Position numbers and translations under genes: made by a program
The notes under the pieces: model-generated
Told to the model about the DNA's origin: nothing
What the model saw: only the letters and a program-made list of their open reading frames with translations
The model's database searches: none
Source: Burkholderia sp. 4M9327F10
GTDB taxonomy: Bacteria; Pseudomonadota; Gammaproteobacteria; Burkholderiales; Burkholderiaceae
DNA: 64,000 nt
Direction of reading: 5' to 3'
Assembly (NCBI RefSeq): GCF_005503145.1
Contig: NZ_SCNV01000005.1
Location: 1 to 64,000, forward strand
Part shown: positions 36,998 through 45,353 of the stretch, piece after piece
Numbering within the stretch: the stretch's first letter is position 1
How the letters are laid out: every line of letters starts with the position of its first letter

Positions 36998-37693
36998 ATG
37001 AACATTGAGTCGCTGCGCGCGACGCTTGAGCAGGCGAGCCTGGCATCGCTGGGAATCGGCTTTCTGCTGGGATTCGTTTTCTCGTTCAACCCGGTCGCGC
37101 TGGCCTCCATTCCGGTTTCGCTCGCATACGTCACGAAGGCGCGCGAAACGAAAACAGCAACGTTGTATGGCGGCCTGTTCATTCTGGGCATGGTGATCGC
37201 CCAGACGTTGTTGGGGTTGATTGCCGGCTTCGGCGGACATTGGGTAGCGCAGCTGATCGGGAGGGAATGGGGCCTTGTTCTGGGGCCCGTACTGATTCTG
37301 CTGGGCCTGATGTGGCCCGGTTGGATCAGGCTGCCGCTGCCATCGATCTCCCTTCGCGCCAGACGCGCCAGCAGCGGATGGGGCGCAGTCGCACTGGGGG
37401 CGTCGTTTGCCGTCGCGGTTTGCCCGTTTTGCACGCCCGCGCTCGTGGTGCTGCTCGGGATCGCTGCCGGGATCGGGTCGCCCCTGTTCGGCGCAACACT
37501 GCTGTTCGCGTTCGCGCTGGGCCGCGCGGTGCCCGTCATCCTCGGCGCTGCGGCGGTCGGCTGGCTCGAAAGCCTCTCCATGCTTCAGCGTTACCAGAAG
37601 GCGTTTGAGATGGCCGGTGCGGCCACGCTGGTGCTGGCCGGCCTGTACATGCTGAACGCGTATTTTTTTGTGATTCCCCAACTGGCGATCTAG
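36998..37693 (+). CDS. CcdA/DsbD-like membrane redox protein
   Basis: 231 residues, six helices, of the CcdA/DsbD-beta family. The start follows TGGAGG. The usual first cysteine motif (Pro-Cys-x-x-Pro region in helix 1) appears here as FVFSFNPVALASIP with no Cys, whereas the second region retains VCPFCTPALVVLLG with a Cys pair. So the electron path differs from classical CcdA; it may use the Cys-Pro-Phe-Cys pair alone or transport a metal. Confidence 0.8.
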   Translation: MNIESLRATLEQASLASLGIGFLLGFVFSFNPVALASIPVSLAYVTKARETKTATLYGGLFILGMVIAQTLLGLIAGFGGHWVAQLIGREWGLVLGPVLILLGLMWPGWIRLPLPSISLRARRASSGWGAVALGASFAVAVCPFCTPALVVLLGIAAGIGSPLFGATLLFAFALGRAVPVILGAAAVGWLESLSMLQRYQKAFEMAGAATLVLAGLYMLNAYFFVIPQLAI

Positions 37694-37729
37694 GCCAGGC
37701 GGACTCTTTGACGTAGCGAAGACCTCAAC

Positions 37730-38965
37730 ATGAAACATGATGCCACCGCCCGTGTCCCCGACCATCACGAACGGGAGCGCCTGCTGCGGATGCTCGCGGC
37801 CGCCACGTTCTTTATTTTTTTCCAGGCGTACATGGTCGCGCCGATCATCCCGGCACTCTCCAGCGCTTTCGGGACCTCGGTGCAAGCGGTCGGTCTGGTG
37901 GTGCCGGCCTACCTGATCCCCTACGGCGTCGCCACGCTGGTGTATGGCCTACTGGCCGATCGGGTGGGCGTTCAGCGTGTCATGTTCGCCTCCCTGGCGG
38001 CCTTCGCAGCGCTCACGGCATTGACGGCAACCGCGACGTCCATCAGTCAGATGGCGCTGTGGCGTGTTCTGACGGGCGTGGGCGTTAGTGGTGTCGTGCC
38101 GCTCGCGCTGGTGCTCGTCGCCAAGTTCTTCCCCTATGAGCAGCGGGGCCGCCCGCTCGGCTGGCTCTTCGGCGCGATGGCCGGCGGTATGGCTTTCGGC
38201 TCGCCGCTGGGCGCGATGCTGGTGCCCTTCATCGGCTGGCGTGGATTGTTCCTGCTGGTCGGTGCGGCGGGGGCAGTTGTCCTCGTGATGTTTCTGCCCT
38301 ATCGCCGCATGATCGCAGCGGCGATGCAGCCGGTCGGCGGCTCGCTCGGCGAACTGTTCCGGGGCTACCTGAGCCTGCTCGGGACACCACGCGGGCGGCG
38401 CACTTATGGCTATGTGTTTGTGAACTCGATGTTCCATTCCGGCGTCTTCACCTGGCTCAGCGTGTATCTCCAACGACGCTACGGCCTTGGGCCTACGGGT
38501 ATCGGTCTGGCGTTGCTCGGCTACGGCGTGCCGGGATTCCTGCTCGGACCGGTGATCGGCCGCGCAGCGGACAAGTTTGGGCGTGCGAGGTTGCTGCCAA
38601 TCGGGCTCGGACTCAGCACGCTGGCGGCCGCCGCGCTGCTCGCCCATTTCCCGGTGATGCTCGCACCACTCGTCGCGATGGTGCTGTCGCTGGGCTACGA
38701 CATGACCCAGCCACTGTTCGCCGGCATTGTGACGTCGCTCGGGAGCAAGCGGCCGGGACAGGCGATGGGCCTGAACGTCTTCACGCTGTTCGTTGGCTTC
38801 GGCCTCGGGAGTCTCATTTTCGGCGAGGTGCTTCGTTTCGGCTTCGGCGCCGCACTGGGCGTATTTGCCGCCGTTGAGCTGACGGCCGCCGTGTGCTCCC
38901 TTCGGCTGTTTCGCTCTGAAATCCCTTCCCAAGCGGCAGGCCTGTCATCATCCGGGAGCCGGTAG
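37730..38965 (+). CDS. MFS transporter
   Basis: 411 residues, twelve helices, with the family loop between helices 2 and 3 (GLLADRVGVQRVMF) and its C-half counterpart (GRAADKFGRARLLP). It resembles drug or metabolite exporters of the major facilitator superfamily. The substrate cannot be read from the sequence. It starts 36 bp after the CcdA-like gene and is probably the last gene of the metal operon. Confidence 0.85.
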   Translation: MKHDATARVPDHHERERLLRMLAAATFFIFFQAYMVAPIIPALSSAFGTSVQAVGLVVPAYLIPYGVATLVYGLLADRVGVQRVMFASLAAFAALTALTATATSISQMALWRVLTGVGVSGVVPLALVLVAKFFPYEQRGRPLGWLFGAMAGGMAFGSPLGAMLVPFIGWRGLFLLVGAAGAVVLVMFLPYRRMIAAAMQPVGGSLGELFRGYLSLLGTPRGRRTYGYVFVNSMFHSGVFTWLSVYLQRRYGLGPTGIGLALLGYGVPGFLLGPVIGRAADKFGRARLLPIGLGLSTLAAAALLAHFPVMLAPLVAMVLSLGYDMTQPLFAGIVTSLGSKRPGQAMGLNVFTLFVGFGLGSLIFGEVLRFGFGAALGVFAAVELTAAVCSLRLFRSEIPSQAAGLSSSGSR

Positions 38966-39072
38966 TGTGTTCGGCCGGGAAAGCCTGGCGTGTGCCCGCG
39001 TGCGAGGCGCCGGACCATTGACTGGCGCTTCGGCGGAGAGGACGATCACCTTCGAACCTTGAGGGTACGGAC

Positions 39073-39336
39073 ATGATGCGCCACCACTCCCCACACCCCG
39101 TGTCCCGGCGAGCAGGGACGCTCGCTAGCCAAGACGCAGGCGCCACCCAATCCACGCTCCACGATGACGTACGGAAGGCCTTTGAGCGCGCCTGTGCAGA
39201 GGACGACCTTGAAGTCGCCGAATACCTGCTTCGCACGCTTGAAGCCATTGCGCGTCGCGAGGCGAACGACTCGTCGCTTGACGGCGTTTACCGGGTGCTG
39301 GTGCGTTGCATGGGCGCGGCTAGTCGTCTTCGATAA
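39073..39336 (+). CDS. Conserved small hypothetical protein
   Basis: 87 residues, soluble, helical: LHDDVRKAFERACAEDDLEVAEYLLRTLEAIARRE. I do not recognise a family. It begins 107 bp after the MFS gene with GAGGG upstream and may belong to the same transcript. Confidence 0.55.
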   Translation: MMRHHSPHPVSRRAGTLASQDAGATQSTLHDDVRKAFERACAEDDLEVAEYLLRTLEAIARREANDSSLDGVYRVLVRCMGAASRLR

Positions 39337-39689
39337 AAAACAGCGCCGTCTGTCAGGCTCATTCTGGAACGCCGCTTCCGAAGATCCCGTCCTGGCAGCA
39401 GAACCAGTCCCTGCTCGACCGGCTACACTCGCTGTGGGGCCCCGGAGGTCACGCACGCCGTTTGTTAGCTGCGGGCCTCCACATCCCGCCCAAACATTTA
39501 TGTCGAGTTCCTACAACCGGAAAGCTTTGCTATAAGCGAGCGGGGTTCGAGGCTGCACATAACAACTTTCCGCCGGCAATAGCGCAAAGTGACGGGATTA
39601 AGCGTGCACGCCAGATGAATCAAGCCTTCGCCGTGCCTTCCGGGGTCTGGCCGGTCCGCATGACTCCGGGGCCACGGACGGCGACCGCT
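39337..39689. other. Intergenic between metal operon and recombinase
   Basis: About 350 bp. Codon pattern is lost and no product is recognisable. As this lies at the end of the recombinase gene it is a candidate place for an attachment or junction site, but I see no clear repeat. Confidence 0.4.
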
Positions 39690-40865
39690 TTACCAATCGA
39701 TGCGGTGCTTTTCTTCCGTTTCGCGGTGGCGCTGTGCGTCGTCGCTGTGCAGATACAGGCTGGTGGTGGTGAGCGACGCGTGGCCGAGATTGTCGCGCAC
39801 GAGGCGCAGGTCGAGGTTGCCGTCGGCCATGTGCGAACCCGCGCTGTGGCGCAGCCAGTGCGCGGAAGCGCGCTCGAGCTGCGTCGCGCGTGCGGCATAC
39901 TCGTCGCCACGCAGTCGCAGCCTGTCCGCCGCGCCCGCGAAGATACCTTTCACGATCGTGTGCAGCGCCGCGCGGGTGAGCGGCTTCATGGACTGGCCGA
40001 GCGGCAGCACCAGTGGCGTGTCTTCCTGCGGGGAGGGTAGCGCGGCCAACCCGCGCTCGCGTCGGTAGCGGGCGAGTTCGACCATCATTTCGGCGGAGGC
40101 GGGCACGAGCCGCTCCCGGTCGCCCTTGCCGAGCACCTCGAGCCACCAGCGCTCATGGCCGTCGGTATCGCGCCGGCAGAAGAAGCGGCCCATCGCATTG
40201 CCGCTGACTTCCGAGATGCGCAGGCCACCCAGATAGAGCAGGGTGAACAGCCACCGCGCGCGGAAATAGCGTTCGCGCTCGCGACCGGTCTCGCGGGGCA
40301 GGGTATCGATGTACACCTTGACCTCCTGCCACAGGTCGCGCTCGAGGTAGCGGGTAATGCGTGGCGCCGCCCGCCGGGCACGCTGGCGGGACAGCGACAG
40401 CGGGTTGCCGGCCAGATAGCCGGCGTCGACGAGCCACGCGAACAGCGCATTGAGAATCACCATCGCCTGGCGCTGGCTGGTCGCGGCGAGCGCGCCGTAG
40501 AAGGGCCGCCAGCGGGGATCGTGACGCGGAAATTTGCGGCCGCCGCCGGCGACCCAGCGCTCCCGTGGTTGCGGATCAGCCAGGAAGCGCTGGTAGACGA
40601 GCAGATCCTCGTGCGTGAGCGACGACAGCGGCTTGCCCAGCTGGACGATAGCCCACAGCAGCAGCCGTTCGGCTTCCTTGCGGTAGTTCTCGAAGGTGGT
40701 CTTTTTGTCGGCGACGCGCGCGAGCCACGCGCGCACCGCATCCAGGTCGTCGCGGGCGGCGACCTGGGCGTGTCCGTGCGCCCGGTTGGTACCGTCGCGG
40801 CCGTTGAGATCAGCGGGCAGGTCGAGCGCGTCGAGCGGGCGCGGCGCGATCAGGGTGGTTTTCAT
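39690..40865 (-). CDS. Tyrosine recombinase/integrase
   Basis: 391 residues. N-terminal SAM-like core-binding domain (FENYRKEAERLLLWAIVQLG), then a catalytic domain with Arg in GGLRISEV, Lys in VLGKGDRERLVP, His-x-x-Arg in HWLRHSAGSH, and the C-terminal LGHASLTTTSLYLH with the nucleophile Tyr. All key residues are present. It is of the plasmid/ICE type often paired with a KfrA-like gene. It is divergent from that gene across a 159-bp AT-rich gap. Confidence 0.9.
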   Translation of the reverse strand: MKTTLIAPRPLDALDLPADLNGRDGTNRAHGHAQVAARDDLDAVRAWLARVADKKTTFENYRKEAERLLLWAIVQLGKPLSSLTHEDLLVYQRFLADPQPRERWVAGGGRKFPRHDPRWRPFYGALAATSQRQAMVILNALFAWLVDAGYLAGNPLSLSRQRARRAAPRITRYLERDLWQEVKVYIDTLPRETGRERERYFRARWLFTLLYLGGLRISEVSGNAMGRFFCRRDTDGHERWWLEVLGKGDRERLVPASAEMMVELARYRRERGLAALPSPQEDTPLVLPLGQSMKPLTRAALHTIVKGIFAGAADRLRLRGDEYAARATQLERASAHWLRHSAGSHMADGNLDLRLVRDNLGHASLTTTSLYLHSDDAQRHRETEEKHRIDW

Positions 40866-40963
40866 GGGGGCTCGGGCGGAATCCAGGGTGTCACGCGGCG
40901 ATTGTCGCATCACCATTGCTGAATTTCAACATTATAGGATTAATGTCAAAATATGCGCGGTCG

Positions 40964-41004
40964 ATGATTAGATATAGGCCGGTCTACGTAGTAATATCTA
41001 TCAT
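40964..41004. promoter_or_regulatory. Inverted repeat in recombinase/kfrA gap, likely KfrA operator
   Basis: ATGATTAGATAT (40964-40975) and ATATCTATCAT (40994-41004) are inverted repeats with one extra base, separated by 18 bp. They lie 20 bp before the KfrA-like ATG in a sharply AT-rich gap. KfrA of IncP plasmids represses its own promoter; an operator here fits. Confidence 0.6.
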
Positions 41005-41024
41005 AATTGTTTGATTGTGATCTC

Positions 41025-42059
41025 ATGAGCGACGTCCTGTCCCCCGATGCGGCGCTGGCCGCCGAAATCGCGCGCCTGAAGGCCGAATTCCCCAAGACCC
41101 GCGAGCTGTACCGCGAGGTCTGCGCACTGCTGTTCTTCCGTCATGGCATCACGCCGACCGCGAACCGGTTGTACCAGCTCGTGAAGCGCGGCAGCATGGG
41201 CACGCCGACTGCCGTGCTCGGCGAGTTCTGGACGGAACTACGCGAAAAGAGCCGCGTGCGCATCGAGCATCCCGACCTGCCCACCGATCTCAGCGCGGCT
41301 GCCGGCGAACTGGTCGCGACCCTCTGGGCGCGCGCCACTGCGTCGGCCGACGCCGCGCTCGACGCTCTGCGTGACGAAGTCGAGGCGCAGCGGGCCGAGG
41401 CGCAGCAGTCGGTGGTCGCCGCTCGCGACGAACTGGGTCGCGTCGAGACGGCGCTTGAGCAGCGCACCGCGGCGCTGCTGGCCGCGCAGGTCGAGATCCG
41501 CGAGCTGGACAGGGCACAGGCCGAAGGCCATGCGCAGCGGCAGGCGCTCGAGGCGGAACTGGCGAGGATCCAGGCGGCGCTGGCTGCGCGCGACCGCGAA
41601 CTGCAGGAGGCCAGGGAAGGGTTTTCGCGCGATCTGGAAAAACAGCGGGAAACTGCTGAGCGCGCGGAGAATCGGCTCCGCGCTTCTGAAAAGCGCGCGT
41701 TGCTCGAGATCGACCGCGAGCGCAGTACCGCAACGAAGCTGCAGAAGGAGCTCGACGAGGCCGCACGTCGCGCGGACCGGAAGGACGCCGACCACCGCAG
41801 TGCATTGGAAACCCTGCAGATGCAGCTGGGCGATGCACGTCATCAGGCGGGCGTGCTGCAGGGGCGGCTGGATGCCGTTCAGGCGGAAAATGTGCGGCTG
41901 CAAGCGGAGATGATGACGCTGCGGGAAGCGGAAACGCGTGCACGGGAACCGCGGGCGTCGTCGGCATCGGCTGGCGTCCGGACGGCACCACGGCCGACCC
42001 GTTCGTCCCGTGCCTTGCCGACCGCCAAACCAGCAACGCGTCGCAAGAAAACGGTATAA
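41025..42059 (+). CDS. KfrA-like DNA-binding coiled-coil protein
   Basis: 344 residues. Residues 20-90 form the KfrA N-terminal DNA-binding domain (REVCALLFFRHGITPTANRLYQLVKRGSMGTPT). Residues about 100-300 are a nearly continuous coiled coil rich in Ala, Glu, Arg and Gln. The tail is basic and Pro/Thr-rich (RPTRSSRALPTAKPATRRKK). KfrA proteins help plasmid partition or maintenance and autoregulate. The upstream dyad at 40964 supports self-control. Confidence 0.88.
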   Translation: MSDVLSPDAALAAEIARLKAEFPKTRELYREVCALLFFRHGITPTANRLYQLVKRGSMGTPTAVLGEFWTELREKSRVRIEHPDLPTDLSAAAGELVATLWARATASADAALDALRDEVEAQRAEAQQSVVAARDELGRVETALEQRTAALLAAQVEIRELDRAQAEGHAQRQALEAELARIQAALAARDRELQEAREGFSRDLEKQRETAERAENRLRASEKRALLEIDRERSTATKLQKELDEAARRADRKDADHRSALETLQMQLGDARHQAGVLQGRLDAVQAENVRLQAEMMTLREAETRAREPRASSASAGVRTAPRPTRSSRALPTAKPATRRKKTV

Positions 42060-42094
42060 AGACAGGGTAATTCGCCACCAGGGAAATGGACTGC

Positions 42095-42448
42095 ATGGCT
42101 GATCTCTACCTGCTCGCCGGACTGACGCTGCCGCAGGGCGTCGCGCATGAGTCCCTGCCCGGGGCCGTGACGCGTTTCATGTCGGATTGCTGGCACGGCA
42201 TGAGTCGCACGCAGATGATCGCCCGGGCGAAACGTCGGGGGCTACGCCTGTCGTTCCGCGCAACGGCACGGTGTCGGTCCGGCGACACCGGCGTCTTCGA
42301 ATTGCGCTTTAACGATGGGGCAGTTGAATGCCTGATGCTGGCACGGCTGCAGCGGGTCGGAGGCAGGCGCGGTAAACGCCGGCAGACCGGCCGGACTGAT
42401 GTTTCCCGGCCCCCGCCACGCGATCCCCGGCAGACCCGATTGTTCTGA
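42095..42448 (+). CDS. Conserved small hypothetical protein
   Basis: 117 residues. The ATG at 42095 has AGGGAA upstream. N-terminal LPQGVAHESLPGAVTRFMSDC, then GDTGVFELRFNDGAVECLML, and a basic tail ending in PPPRDPRQTRLF. No family recognised. A shortened relative with the same GDTG-F and RDPRQ-LF ends lies at 45099-45332, so this is a small family within the block. Confidence 0.6.
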   Translation: MADLYLLAGLTLPQGVAHESLPGAVTRFMSDCWHGMSRTQMIARAKRRGLRLSFRATARCRSGDTGVFELRFNDGAVECLMLARLQRVGGRRGKRRQTGRTDVSRPPPRDPRQTRLF

Positions 42449-42521
42449 TGCGACCGTGCCGGTTGCTGCGCAGCGCTATGCTCGCTATGCTCGCAGGCTT
42501 CAACGGATCAGGAGTTTCGAC

Positions 42522-42968
42522 GTGCGGCGCGTGACGGTCAGGAAATCATCGGTGCATGGACGAGGTGTCTTCGCGCTGCGCGCGATTCCAGCCGGCCAGC
42601 GGATCCTCGAATATCGCGGCGAGGTGACCTCGTGGCGACGGGCCGCTGCCCGGTTCCGGCGCTCCGGCATGCCCGGCCATACGTTCATTTTCGGGCTGGA
42701 TGACGGGCGCGTGATCGACGGCAGCGTCGGCGGCAACAGCGCGCGCTGGCTGAATCACTCCTGCCAGCCGAACTGCGAGGCGATCGAGGACGGGCGGGGG
42801 CGGGTTTTCATCGAGACGCTCAAAGACTTGATGCCGGGCGAGGAGCTTTGTATCGCCTATGGACTCACGATCGATGACGCGATTACTCCCGAGCTGATCG
42901 CTGACTATGCGTGTCGCTGTGGGGCGAAACGGTGTACGGGTTCGATGCTGGCCTCGGCAAACGGATAA
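42522..42968 (+). CDS. SET-domain protein (putative lysine methyltransferase)
   Basis: 148 residues from a GTG with AGGAG seven bases upstream. The SET signatures are complete: VHGRGVFALRAIPAGQRILEY, GGNSARWLNHSCQPNC and LMPGEELCIAYG, plus a post-SET-like CRCGAKRC. SET enzymes move a methyl from SAM to lysine side chains; bacterial ones can target ribosomal, DNA-binding or host proteins. It stands among DNA-binding protein genes (KfrA, HU), which are possible substrates; that is inference. Confidence 0.88.
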   Translation: MRRVTVRKSSVHGRGVFALRAIPAGQRILEYRGEVTSWRRAAARFRRSGMPGHTFIFGLDDGRVIDGSVGGNSARWLNHSCQPNCEAIEDGRGRVFIETLKDLMPGEELCIAYGLTIDDAITPELIADYACRCGAKRCTGSMLASANG

Positions 42969-43109
42969 CAAGCGCGTCGTGACAGACGCCATCCGGATAC
43001 TCTGTCGAATCGGATTGGCGCCGGGAGATCGATGCGATGACTCGTCGCGCGCAGCTGTTGCTCGGGGCGACGCGGGACAGCACCGCATCGTGGGGCGGCA
43101 ACCGCATCC

Positions 43110-43367
43110 TTTAAGCTGATCGAGCTGTTACGCCACGTCGGCGTCAATCTCAACCAGGTGGCACAGCTGTCGCATATCGATGTCGTCCACCACGCCGAGT
43201 TGGCAGCCACACTTATGGAACTGCGCGGCCTTCTCGCGCTGTGCGGCATTGCGCTCGGTTTCAACGTTACGGTCATCGTTCTTCATTCAAGGCTGGCAAT
43301 TGCTGGTAGCCCGGTACGGGAGCCCCTTCCGCGAATTAGCGTTGCCGACCGCGATTCGCCGTGGTAG
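43110..43367 (+). pseudogene. MobC-like relaxosome protein remnant
   Basis: The frame from 43110 reads FKLIELLRHVGVNLNQVAQL and continues with helices to LRGLLALCGIALGF. The block VGVNLNQVAQ is typical of MobC-type plasmid mobilisation accessory proteins (RIGNNLNQIAR). There is no proper start and no relaxase gene next to it. I regard it as decayed. Confidence 0.45.
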
Positions 43368-43422
43368 AAGCACCGCACGAACGCGCCCGTTTGCGGGACG
43401 AAGAACATCACAGGAGTATGCG

Positions 43423-43701
43423 GTGAAACGAACCGCCGAAAATCAGCGGAAGGTAGTCGCGGTACGCGTCAACCCACAGACCGAGCAAAGGTTGCGGCTA
43501 TTGGCGGAATTAACGGGACGCAAGCAATCGTTTTTCCTGCAGCAGATGATCGAGGGCGGCATCGGCGCAATGGAGGATGTCTGGCTCCCACCGGATGTTA
43601 TCTCGCGGGTCCGGAGCGGCACGATGCCGTCGCGGCAACAGGCGAGCGACGCGATTTCAGACCTCTTTGCCAGCTCATTGCCAAACGAGGCGAACCGATA
43701 A
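43423..43701 (+). CDS. RHH-fold antitoxin-like / transcriptional regulator
   Basis: 92 residues from a GTG (AGGAG six bases upstream). VVAVRVNPQTEQRLRLLAEL then TGRKQSFFLQQMIEGGIGAMED is a ribbon-helix-helix fold as in RelB/CopG-type antitoxins. The C-terminal part is helical. No toxin follows within 290 bp; the next gene is the DUF3800 protein. It may be an orphan or a regulator of that gene. Confidence 0.72.
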   Translation: MKRTAENQRKVVAVRVNPQTEQRLRLLAELTGRKQSFFLQQMIEGGIGAMEDVWLPPDVISRVRSGTMPSRQQASDAISDLFASSLPNEANR

Positions 43702-43993
43702 AGGGTCGCGTTTTGCGCAAAAATTGGCGGTAATAAGTCTGCCAGGACGCACAACTGTTCTGAGCACACGTTGAGCGACGCTCCCGGCTGCGTGCCGTCA
43801 TGTGTATCAGGGGCTGGCCGACCGACATCCCGTGCGGGAAAGCGGATGCGCATCGGTTGACAGTAAAATAGTCGCGTCGCCGGACCGGGACAGGATCCCG
43901 GCGGTACGTGCCAAAACACCATCGTGAGTTGCCGCGGTCGCGTGGAGAATCCGGCACACGGCGCGAAGACGACCAAGGGAGCGTAACCAACGC

Positions 43994-44869
43994 ATGAGCA
44001 ACGATCCAACGCCGACGCCGCAGCAATTTTCGCTGTTTAACGATGAGCCGCAACATGACGCGGACGATGATGCCGGCGAAACGTCGGTGCCGGGCAAATA
44101 CAGCAATTTCGTCGTCTACGTGGATGAGAGTGGTGATCACGGCATGCAGACACTGGATGCCAACTATCCGGTGTTCGTGCTGGCTTTCTGTGTGTTCTAC
44201 AAGCGTCACTACAGCGAAAAGGTCGTGCCGGCGCTGCACAAGTTCAAGTTCAACCACTTCGGTCACGACCTGGTGGTCCTCCGCGAACATGAAATCCGGA
44301 AGGAGAAGGGAGATTTTCGTTTCTTCGTCAATCGCGAGCACAAGCAGCAGTTCATCTCCGAGCTGACCGGCATCATTGAGCTCAGCAACTTCATCCTGAT
44401 CAGTTGTGTCATTGACAAGACCCGGCTTCGTGAGCGCGGCGACGCAGACAACAACCCCTACCATCTTGCGCTCGGGTTCTGTCTAGAAACGCTCTACGAA
44501 TTCCTTCAGGAAAAGAATCAGGATGGCGCGCTTACGCACGTGGTCGTCGAATGCCGCGGCAAGAAGGAGGATAACGAGCTCGAGCTTGAGTTTCGTCGCA
44601 TCTGTGATGGGGCCAACCGACTGGGAATCTCCCTGCCGTTCGACGTCATCTTTGCTGACAAGAAGGTAGATTCGCCCGGGCTGCAACTCGCCGACCTCGT
44701 GGCCCGGCCGGTCGGGATGAGTGTTATTCGCCCGGGGCAGGAGAACCGCGCATTCGAGGTGCTGAAACGAAAATTCTATTGCAGCGGTGGGCGCGAACGT
44801 CTGGGGGAAGGCTACGAGGACTGGGGACTGAAGATTTTCCCGTCGCGAGAAAGCGAAAAGCCCCGGTGA
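43994..44869 (+). CDS. DUF3800 protein (RNase H-like fold)
   Basis: 291 residues. The family motif FVVYVDESGDHG opens the domain and LQLADLVA closes it, with ILISCVIDK in between. The conserved acidic residues (Asp-Glu-x-x-Asp; Asp in LADLV) resemble an RNase H-like active site. DUF3800 genes are common in mobile and defence-rich regions; no activity is established. The first 35 residues are a disordered acidic Pro/Thr-rich extension. Confidence 0.88.
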   Translation: MSNDPTPTPQQFSLFNDEPQHDADDDAGETSVPGKYSNFVVYVDESGDHGMQTLDANYPVFVLAFCVFYKRHYSEKVVPALHKFKFNHFGHDLVVLREHEIRKEKGDFRFFVNREHKQQFISELTGIIELSNFILISCVIDKTRLRERGDADNNPYHLALGFCLETLYEFLQEKNQDGALTHVVVECRGKKEDNELELEFRRICDGANRLGISLPFDVIFADKKVDSPGLQLADLVARPVGMSVIRPGQENRAFEVLKRKFYCSGGRERLGEGYEDWGLKIFPSRESEKPR

Positions 44870-44885
44870 GACTCACCGAGGCTTT
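44857..44885 (+). terminator. Hairpin at the end of the DUF3800 gene
   Basis: AAAGCCCCGGTGAG pairs with CTCACCGAGGCTTT (two mismatched bases) around ACT, spanning the TGA stop. The run of T is short, so strength is uncertain; being A/T-flanked on both sides it could act on both strands. Confidence 0.5.
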
Positions 44886-45098
44886 GACGCCGACCGGGAA
44901 CTCCCAGTCCACTTGGTCACTATTATGGGGGCGACAGACACTGCTGACAAGACTTTTGTACGCCAGCCAAAGCGCAGCATGCCGTGTTTTTTTAAGGACA
45001 TTCTTAATAGCCCGCGCTGGTCGATCGAACAACGAGCCCCAATTGGGGCGCGGAGCGTTCCCGTTCGGTCACCAGGTTTAAGCCTACGGTGCTGCTAG

Positions 45099-45332
45099 TT
45101 TCACTTCCGAAACGAAGCAACTTTCACTTCCTCGCACGGTGCCGCAGGGGGCAACCCCGGCGCGCCGGCGCCGGGTGACACCGGCCTGTTCAGCCTGACA
45201 CTGCTGGCCGAGGGCGTGCCGGTCCGGCTCATCGCGCATCTGCGGCGCGTGAAGCCGCGGCGCCAGTCGGCGCGCCCCGTGAAGGCATCAAAACCCCCTG
45301 CGCGCGATCCGCGGCAGGGCGATCTTTTCTGA
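45099..45332 (+). pseudogene. Truncated relative of the 42095 protein
   Basis: An open stretch with no start codon after the TAG at 45096. It reads GDTGLFSLTLLAEGVPVRLI, then LRRVKPRRQSARPVKASKPP and ARDPRQGDLF before the stop. The order GDTG-x-F, LRRV, basic stretch, RDPRQ-x-LF matches the C-terminal 60 residues of the gene at 42095. The N-terminal half is absent. Confidence 0.65.
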
Positions 45333-45353
45333 CGGACCCCGAGGAGCTGAAAC

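Noticed and set aside
36383-37885. 500-residue minus-strand open frame
   Set aside because: Antisense to merR, glutaredoxin-like and CcdA-like genes; the composition is low-complexity Arg/Gln without domains.
39337-39689. tRNA or att site at the integrase end
   Set aside because: No cloverleaf or direct repeat could be recognised by eye.
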